DNA of 64,000 nucleotides from JAWKNZ01 sp041391425 (GTDB lineage Bacteria; Bdellovibrionota_B; Oligoflexia; Oligoflexales; JAWKNZ01), in contig JAWKNZ010000004.1 in the NCBI GenBank assembly GCA_041391425.1, positions 186,001 to 250,000 of the forward strand. Direction: 5' to 3'. Each line of letters starts with the position of its first letter. Position 1 is the first letter of the stretch. Both the position numbers and the translations under genes were made by a program. Positions 58,744-64,000 of this stretch are shown one piece after another. The notes under the pieces are model-generated. The model did no database searches and was not told the origin of the DNA. It saw only the letters and a list, made by a program, of their open reading frames with translations.

Positions 58744-59739
58744 TTAAGGCACATCTACACTTTCAAATACCCTTGTAATAATTTGCTCTGAAGAGATTTC
58801 TTCGGCCTCAGCTTCATAGGTTGGCTTAATACGATGGCGTAAGACGTCAATACCAACGTCTTTCACATCTTGTGGTGTTACAAAAGTACGCCCATCAATG
58901 AGCGCATTCACTCTAGCAACACGGTCTAAGGCGATAGAAGCACGGGGGCTTGCACCAAATTCAATAAGATTTTCCAATTCTTTAAGACCTCTTGAAGCTG
59001 GTTCACGGGTAGCAAAAACCAGCTCAACAATATAACGGTGAATTTTTTCTGAAACATAGATATCACCCACAAGGTCTCTCATCCGTTGCAAATCAGAACG
59101 ATCAGCAATCTTTTCCAAAGCAACTGGAGTTTTTGCAGCGGCCCGTTGAATAATTTCCTGCTCTTCATCCATAGTCCCATAGCAGGTTTTTAGCTTAAAT
59201 AAAAAGCGATCTAGTTGTGCCTCGGGTAATGGGTAAGTTCCCTCTTGTTCCACTGGATTTTGCGTGGCCATCACTAAAAAAGGCTCATCCAAAGTCCATG
59301 TTTTTTCACCTATAGTAACTTGCCTTTCTTCCATTGACTCCAAAAGAGCCGCCTGAACTTTGGCAGGAGCACGATTAATTTCATCAGCTAAAATTAAATT
59401 TGCAAAGATGGGGCCTTTTTTGACTTTAAAATCTGTTGTCTTCGGATCATACACCTGAGTACCGACAACATCAGCAGGAAGTAAATCTGGGGTAAACTGG
59501 ATGCGGCTAAACGACAAATCAGAAACTTTTGCTAACGTTTTTATTGCTGTAGTTTTAGCCAGCCCTGGCAAGCCTTCAAGCAAGACATGGCCTTGGGCTA
59601 TCATAGCCATCAACAACCTTCTGCTGATATTTTGTTGCCCAACAATGACCTTCCCTAATTCTGAAAAGATCTTTTCAGCTAATAACGCTTCTTCTTTAAT
59701 TCTACGCTCTAAATCCTCGCTATTTTGATCATAAGCCAT
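58744..59739 (-). CDS. moxR: MoxR-family AAA+ ATPase
   Basis: The ATG at 59739 is preferred; an in-frame TTG at 59754 would add five residues. The product is about 331 residues. Walker A is GLPGLAKTT, Walker B LILADEINRAPAKVQ, sensor I VMATQNPVEQEG, and the arginine-finger area PEAQLDRFLFK. The C-terminal AAA lid carries GASPRASIALDRVARV. MoxR proteins act as chaperone-like ATPases that mature or regulate VWA-domain partners, here BatA and BatB. It is the first gene of the seven-gene operon. Confidence 0.95.
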   Translation of the reverse strand: MAYDQNSEDLERRIKEEALLAEKIFSELGKVIVGQQNISRRLLMAMIAQGHVLLEGLPGLAKTTAIKTLAKVSDLSFSRIQFTPDLLPADVVGTQVYDPKTTDFKVKKGPIFANLILADEINRAPAKVQAALLESMEERQVTIGEKTWTLDEPFLVMATQNPVEQEGTYPLPEAQLDRFLFKLKTCYGTMDEEQEIIQRAAAKTPVALEKIADRSDLQRMRDLVGDIYVSEKIHRYIVELVFATREPASRGLKELENLIEFGASPRASIALDRVARVNALIDGRTFVTPQDVKDVGIDVLRHRIKPTYEAEAEEISSEQIITRVFESVDVP

Positions 59740-60018
59740 AACATTTATATCCAATTCTAATTAAATGAAGTCTTCATCTTTTTTTATGTATCACTATAAA
59801 TTTACCGAAGATAGAAGCATCTTGCAAAAATATCCTGGAGATAATGCTCCAAGATTGGGCAATTATATGCTACACTCCTAAAAATAGGCACAGCTTGTTT
59901 TATGCGGGTATACAATACTGCAAAAAAAATTTTATGATATTTTAATACTCGTACTATGAAGCTCTCTGACTTGCAGGATATTAAGACGCACACCAGCACC
60001 ATGTCCGTCAGACAACTT

Positions 60019-60142
60019 CTGTTAAGAAGAACAAAACCTATGTAGACAATTGCTAAAAGACAAGTAACTCAAGGTACTCGCGGGTACTTGAGAAGTGGAG
60101 GACCAAGGCAACACAGTTATCATAGATTTACTCCCTCAATAA
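60019..60142. repeat. Second, diverged copy of the 98-bp repeat, with a GTAC stem-loop
   Basis: The left part (GTTAAGAAGAACAAAACCTA) and right part (AAGGCAACACAGTTATCATA, then GATTTACTCCCTCAATAA) match the ends of 23042-23139 with several changes. The centre differs: CTCAAGGTAC-TCGCG-GGTACTTGAG forms a hairpin with paired GTAC. It fills most of the gap between moxR and the 162-aa gene; the rest of that gap shows nothing recognisable. Confidence 0.6.
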
Positions 60143-60196
60143 GTCTAGATTTTAGACAAGCGCTGACTTATTTTAAATTTAAAGTAAGCAAGGAAA

Positions 60197-60685
60197 GTGT
60201 ATTTGAAAAAACATGAGAAAATAGAAAGAAGCGAAAAAAAAGTTGAACAGAAAAAAATCGAAAGCATTCATATTGAAGATTCTCTGATCCATATCAAGAG
60301 ATTTAAAGGCACCCGTGGTCGCTTAGAGCTATATGTACACAATGGAGAGTTTAAAGAGTGGTTAGAGCGTGTCGTTGTCCTCTTGCCATTAGAAGAGGGC
60401 AATGGCAACAAACGCCTAGTTAAAAAAATTTTATTTTATGAAGTGGAGTATGGTTTACTAATACAAAGCATCTGCCGCTACCTGTTCTGTACTAGAAATA
60501 TAACAAGGCCAGACAATGTCGCTAGCTTTATGCGTGATATAGAGCGACGCCTACCAAAACTCGCAAATAAGCTAAGTCAAGAAAATAATTTGGAAAGTTG
60601 TTGGGAAATGGCCTACATTAAGATCCGTGAAGATGTAAACCAAATGATTGATCTTTTACCCGAACGGCTAAAGACAAAGCCTTAA
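60197..60685 (+). CDS. Hypothetical protein (162 aa)
   Basis: No family is recognised. The start is a GTG at 60197, or a TTG at 60203 that is better spaced behind AAGGA. The protein is basic, with a Lys/Glu-rich helical start (residues 1-25), a strand region (DSLIHIKRFKGTRGRLELYV) and a helical C-terminal half (NVASFMRDIERRLPKLANKL). It has no signal or membrane segment, so it is probably cytoplasmic. A strong rho-independent terminator includes its stop codon, which supports a real transcribed gene. Confidence 0.6.
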   Translation: MYLKKHEKIERSEKKVEQKKIESIHIEDSLIHIKRFKGTRGRLELYVHNGEFKEWLERVVVLLPLEEGNGNKRLVKKILFYEVEYGLLIQSICRYLFCTRNITRPDNVASFMRDIERRLPKLANKLSQENNLESCWEMAYIKIREDVNQMIDLLPERLKTKP

Positions 60686-60710
60686 TACCGCAGAGTGTAT
60701 TAAGGCTTTT
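60676..60710 (+). terminator. Rho-independent terminator
   Basis: AAAGCCTTAATAC and GTATTAAGGCTTTT form a stem of at least 10 bp with an 8-nt loop followed by TTTT. It contains the stop codon of the 162-aa gene. Confidence 0.85.
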
Positions 60711-60767
60711 AATTATTAATAAAAAATCAAGACTTTACGGTACAGTCAATCGAGCAAGCCAATAAAA

Positions 60768-61844
60768 TTATGGGCCCATATTACAATTGAAAATCCCTCT
60801 GTTATTACCGCTAATATCAGCAGATGCACAATCAAAATTTCCTTTACCCGATATGTTAACAGTCGAACCGTTTCCCTTTAAGTCTGCACTAAATCCAGAA
60901 AGCTTGGCACCTTCAAATATGTTCATATTTAGTTCAGGCCCATTACCTCTGCCAATAAAGCTCACATCGCTTAGCTCTACGTTTACTACATTTATATTAG
61001 CAATTGGACTATTACCTGCGGCGAATATACATAGGCCCACAACTTTAGTCCCTTCTTCACCCATTAGCTTTAGGTTCAACCTTGATTTATTTCCCACCAT
61101 TTTAATTGCGATAATTGAATTATCTTCAATATCTTCGACGGATTTATTTCCTACGATTTTAATAAAGCCAGGAGATTTATTATACTTCTTCGCACACTGC
61201 GCTATATCCTCCTTAGACGGGTTAGTGCTGTTTTCGCCACTAGAGTCGCCTTCGCCTTCTTCAGAATGGCTCTTATTTTTACCTTTATTTTTATTATCTT
61301 TACCCTTTTCACTCACAACATCACTGCTACCACTTTCTTGCGAATCTTTCTTTCCATCAGAACCATCATTAGAATCGTTAGTACTTTGATTATCGTCAGT
61401 ATTCATGCCACTGTCGTTCGATGAGGAGCTTCCTTCTTCAGATCCACTAGTGGAGCCTTCATCACCAGAGCCACTGCCTGGAAGTGGTTCATCAACATTT
61501 CCTGTAGAACCGCTTCCTTCATCCCCTGATGATCCACCTGTAGCAGCTCCATCATCAGAACCTGTTCCTGGTTCTTCACCTGTGCCAGCAATAGCTGCGC
61601 TACCATCAGCACTACTACCTCCACCAGCTGTCATTGCCTCTGGCATAGCATCTGCCGTTCCCGTTGCCTTTGCGCCAGCATCGACTTTTTCTTCACTATT
61701 CTTTCTGACCTTCAAAACCAGGCTTTTAGGCTTTGCCGCAAAGCTAGAATCTTGATTTGAACAACTTGTGTTGACCCATGCTGCAACAAAAGTTGACAGC
61801 AATAGTGAAATTATTTTTTTTGAGCTTCTCATGTTCGTTTCCAT
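60768..61844 (-). CDS. Lipoprotein with long Gly/Ser/Asp linker and a repeat-built C-terminus
   Basis: The ATG at 61844 follows GGGGA; a frame from 61868 is also open. The 358-residue product has a lipoprotein signal ending at VNTSC. Residues about 60-215 are low-complexity, mainly Gly, Ser, Asp, Glu and Asn. The C-terminal 140 residues contain spaced GN(K/S/G) turns: IVGNKS, MVGNKS, AAGNSP, GRGNGP, LKGNGS, ISGNNR. These occur roughly every 20-25 residues with short hydrophobic strands between them, which suggests a small beta-solenoid. It may be held away from the membrane by the linker. No function can be assigned. Confidence 0.6.
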   Translation of the reverse strand: METNMRSSKKIISLLLSTFVAAWVNTSCSNQDSSFAAKPKSLVLKVRKNSEEKVDAGAKATGTADAMPEAMTAGGGSSADGSAAIAGTGEEPGTGSDDGAATGGSSGDEGSGSTGNVDEPLPGSGSGDEGSTSGSEEGSSSSNDSGMNTDDNQSTNDSNDGSDGKKDSQESGSSDVVSEKGKDNKNKGKNKSHSEEGEGDSSGENSTNPSKEDIAQCAKKYNKSPGFIKIVGNKSVEDIEDNSIIAIKMVGNKSRLNLKLMGEEGTKVVGLCIFAAGNSPIANINVVNVELSDVSFIGRGNGPELNMNIFEGAKLSGFSADLKGNGSTVNISGKGNFDCASADISGNNRGIFNCNMGP

Positions 61845-62106
61845 AGTAAATTCCCCATTATCCTTCACCTCTGCTTACTATATTTTTCGGATTTTACTTG
61901 CGGGATATTGAATAAATAATAAATATCCAAAATAATTAAATATTATCAAAATGTTAAATAAACGCATCTTATGCTTTTTCAAATATGCGCATTCAAGCAA
62001 AGGCTATCAATATACATAAGTACCCTTTCTGATTGGAAGTTTCTTAAAATAACAGTAACTATATTGTTGATAATGTAACCGGGATCTGAAATTTTTTGAA
62101 AAACTG
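61845..62106. other. Intergenic region upstream of the solenoid lipoprotein
   Basis: About 260 bp, A/T-rich, containing the promoter side of the lipoprotein gene and no recognisable gene. Frames on the minus strand across 61979-62461 run through repeat elements and are not coding. Confidence 0.4.
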
Positions 62107-62289
62107 TAGGGCGTGTTGACGTTTCATTTTCGTAACGAGAGACAAATACTTGAAAGTCGCAGCTAGGAAGGGTTTCAAAAATTACCGGAGGTGTACTAGA
62201 TGTACATTGAGGATAATTTTTTGAAACCATGACAACGTTGTGACTCAAGGGTTTGGCTCGTAGTAGGAAATGAAACGTCAACAGCCCTA
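62107..62289. mobile_element. Second copy of the 23-bp-TIR element, interrupted by another repeat
   Basis: The left 50 bp and the right 60 bp are nearly identical to 19988-20100, including TAGGGCGTGTTGACGTTTCA at the left end; one base is missing in the right end (CAACAGCCCTA). Between them lie about 70 extra bases at 62155-62228, which are absent from the first copy and form their own stem-loop. The insertion shows that the inner repeat moved after the element was in place. Confidence 0.8.
62170..62228. repeat. Stem-loop repeat with paired GTAC motifs, inserted in the 62.1-kb element
   Basis: GGTTTCAAAAATTA pairs with TAATTTTTTGAAACC. The loop contains GTGTACTAGATGTACATTGA followed by GGA. 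The same plan occurs at 62340-62377. Confidence 0.65.
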
Positions 62290-62298
62290 GTATTTTCA

Positions 62299-62421
62299 CC
62301 GGATTCGAAGTTCGGCCGGATGCTAGGCGCGAGGAGGTAGGAAACCGCAGTGTACATGTTGGTACATGAGGATTTCCTGGCGACGAAGCAACGACGCAAC
62401 CGGCTAGAAATTCGGATCCGG
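62299..62421. repeat. Palindromic repeat with nested GTAC stem-loop
   Basis: The outer arms CCGGATTCGAAGTTCGGCCG (from 62299) and CCGGCTAGAAATTCGGATCC (to 62421) are imperfect inverted repeats. Inside, GGAAA and TTTCC enclose CAGTGTACATGTTGGTACAT followed by GAGGA, the same core as in the repeat at 62170. It is non-coding and more G/C-rich than its surroundings. Confidence 0.65.
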
Positions 62422-62765
62422 GTTCTAAGGTAACATCGAGGCTGTATAGATCTGCAAGCATCTTAATAAATTTGCATGGTTATAATTTTATATATGTTAA
62501 AATGGCGCCGCTATTTTATTAGAATTACTATAAAAAACTTGCCTTTTATAATCCTATATGTTAATTCTTATCCTTAGGAGATAAAAACTCCATCCATGAC
62601 ATCAAAATATAGGCCATGGAAGACAGTGCTAAAAAACTCCATGGGCGATACAATAGCATACAAAAAATCAGCCAATTAGAGCTGTCCTTCGTAATATTGA
62701 AGAAATTTTTCTTCAAATAGCTTTTTAGTAAAATACCAGCAGGCTGGTTTCAACAGGAGGCGTAA
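62422..62765. other. Intergenic region before the cytochrome lipoprotein
   Basis: About 340 bp. A palindrome ATTGAAGAAA/TTTCTTCAAAT at about 62696-62718 precedes the gene and could be a terminator or leader hairpin. No gene is seen. Confidence 0.4.
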
Positions 62766-63652
62766 ATGTTACCAATACAAAACTTGACTAAGCCTATAAG
62801 TATCGTAAGCTTCCTCGTAACAATATTTTTACAGTCTTCATGTGGTGTTAAACCACATTCACCAAATAAACAAAAACCAGCGCAACCTCCAGCTTTGGAT
62901 TTGACAGCGGATATAAAAAGTATTCAAGAAAATGTAATCAATAAAAACTGCATTTCTTGCCATGGCAAGGTTGATCCTGACGATGGATTGACCTTACAGA
63001 TATCTCTTCTCTGATTGGCAAAAAATCTAACCTAATTAAACCACAACAACCTGAAGACAGCCTGATTTATACTGAAATAGCTTCAGGGGCGATGCCCCCA
63101 TCAAAAACAGAAAATCTCGATAACGATACAGTAAATATCATTAAGGAATGGATTTTAAAACTCAATCCTAATGACTTTCCAGAGGGTAAAACACATCACG
63201 AACATGAAGATGATGGTGATGATCACCAAGAAGAAGGCTCAGAGAACGGCGACTCCGCAGCACGACCACAAATTGAAGCAAACCTAGCAAGTGTACAAAA
63301 CTGGGTAAATGCTGTTTGCCTCGAATGCCATGATAAAGCAACTGAGAAAAATAATTACACCGACCTTCGTGATATTTCGAAACTCATCAGGGAGAATACG
63401 GAAGAGCCTTCCACTGGTATTGGACGAAAAATAATCACTCCCAATAAACCATATGCTAGTTTGTTTTATGTTTCTATGGATGAGGCCAAGACCGAACCTA
63501 ACAAACTTATGCCTGAAAATAATGAAAAAGTAGAATTGAAAACTTTGGAAACTATACGCAAATGGATTGAATCTCTGCCGCCACTAGAGGAAATAGACCG
63601 GTGTGAACAAGATCCAGACAATCCAGATTGTGAGATCCCTACTATAATATAA
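62766..63652 (+). CDS. Di-haem c-type cytochrome lipoprotein (one frameshift)
   Basis: The ATG at 62766 has AGGAGG upstream. A lipoprotein signal ends at LQSSC. The first frame stops at 63014, but one base inserted near 62998 (TTA CA-GAT ATC) restores QDISSLIGKKSNLIKPQQPE and joins the frame that ends at 63652. The product is then about 296 residues. Two haem c motifs are seen, CISCH (near residue 61) and CLECH (in the second half), each followed by similar text (LTLQDISSLIGK; TDLRDISKLIRE) and by MPPSK or LMPENN, whose Met may be the second haem ligand. The two halves look like a duplication, separated by a His/Asp/Glu-rich linker. It is probably a periplasmic electron carrier. Confidence 0.75.
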
Positions 63653-63747
63653 AAAGTTGAAACTAAGGCTGCAGTTTTTACTGTACTTACCATACTTGAA
63701 AGTTGTACTGTTTTTATTGTTACACCATGTATTGAGGAGAACATCAA

Positions 63748-64000
63748 ATGAAGAAAATCATGATAGCAATGGGTTTACTAGGTTTTTCTGGATCAGGATT
63801 TGCGCAACATGATGATCATAGCTTTAGCATCTATGAGCTAAATGACGCTGCTAAGGTTGCGTTGGAAACCTTTGAGCGCATGTCGCCAGAGTCCTTTCCT
63901 TCTGTGTTTGGTATCCAAAGCGTCTTGTCTAATCAAAATGCAAATGTGAAGCTATACTTAAAAGGCGATCAAGGAACTATCCAAGTAAAATATGAATGCC
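63748..64000 (+). CDS. Exported protein, 3' end outside the window
   Basis: An ATG at 63748 with GAGGAGA upstream opens a frame that is still open at the window edge (84 codons). The first 19 residues are a Sec signal (KKIMIAMGLLGFSGSGFAQ). The mature part begins with HDDHSFSIYELNDAAKVALE; no family can be named from this portion. It lies 95 bp after the cytochrome gene and may belong to the same unit. Confidence 0.65.
   Translation, partial: MKKIMIAMGLLGFSGSGFAQHDDHSFSIYELNDAAKVALETFERMSPESFPSVFGIQSVLSNQNANVKLYLKGDQGTIQVKYEC

Noticed and set aside
60787..61755. Long + strand frames opposite the solenoid lipoprotein
   Set aside because: They mirror the low-complexity Gly/Ser codons of the real gene; no ribosome site.
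61979..62461. 160-codon open frame on the minus strand
   Set aside because: It runs straight through two repeat elements and has no start signal; repeats of this type are often open by chance.
1..64000. tRNA genes or a CRISPR array
   Set aside because: No T-arm-like GGTTCRANTCC in a cloverleaf context and no regularly spaced direct repeats were found by eye; a covariance-model search would be decisive.

Overview
The window is AT-rich bacterial DNA from a Gram-negative organism: there are many lipobox and Sec signal peptides, two outer-membrane barrels, a Tat-exported HiPIP and a complete Bat operon. The HNH family, the HiPIP type, the small sigma-54 circuit and the abundance of lipoproteins point to Bdellovibrionota/Oligoflexia. 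This placement is an inference from gene families; there is no rRNA in the window to confirm it. I saw no tRNA, rRNA or CRISPR array.

Layout: (1) 1-2.5 kb: the end of a beta-helix surface protein and a lipoprotein alpha/beta hydrolase. (2) 2.5-5.6 kb: an HNH endonuclease gene flanked by two inverted copies of a MITE-like repeat of about 212 bp. (3) 5.8-12 kb: an operon joining an exported, membrane-spanning P-loop ATPase, a compact MscS pore protein and two lipoproteins. This is the most original system in the window. (4) 12-16 kb: a porin-like barrel, a 1-Cys peroxiredoxin, a PhoD-like phosphatase and a small unknown gene behind a 24-bp perfect palindrome. (5) 16.6-19.8 kb: a sigma-54 activator with PRC-barrel, CBS and LapA-like genes. 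Four similar sigma-54 promoters lie here and before the peroxiredoxin. (6) 20.3-26.9 kb: HiPIP, transketolase and a fadN-fadA beta-oxidation pair. (7) 27-33 kb: an IS5-like remnant, then the operon ptsG-ptsH-ptsI-glucoamylase, which links periplasmic glucan hydrolysis to glucose uptake. (8) 33.7-44.1 kb: pheS-pheT, an aldo/keto reductase and an oppDFABC peptide transporter. (9) 44.7-49 kb: remains of an amino-acid permease and a Ski2-like helicase, broken in many places. (10) 49.8-59.8 kb: a barrel/lipoprotein pair and the operon moxR-DUF58-DUF4381-batA-batBC-batD-batE. (11) 60-64 kb: small lipoproteins, a di-haem c-type lipoprotein and nested repeats.

Two window-wide signals matter for reading the annotation. 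First, many genes carry single-base indels, often in homopolymers. Some of these genes, pheS above all, should be essential, so at least part of this is probably base-calling error; the 44.7-49 kb block looks more like real decay or a very poor stretch. Second, strand composition changes near 20 kb: the + strand is G/T-rich to the left and A/C-rich to the right, whatever the gene direction. This is what a replication terminus would look like.

Four dispersed repeat types occur: the 212-bp pair, a 113/183-bp element with 23-bp terminal inverted repeats, a 98/124-bp element, and a stem-loop family with paired GTAC motifs, one copy of which is inserted inside another element.
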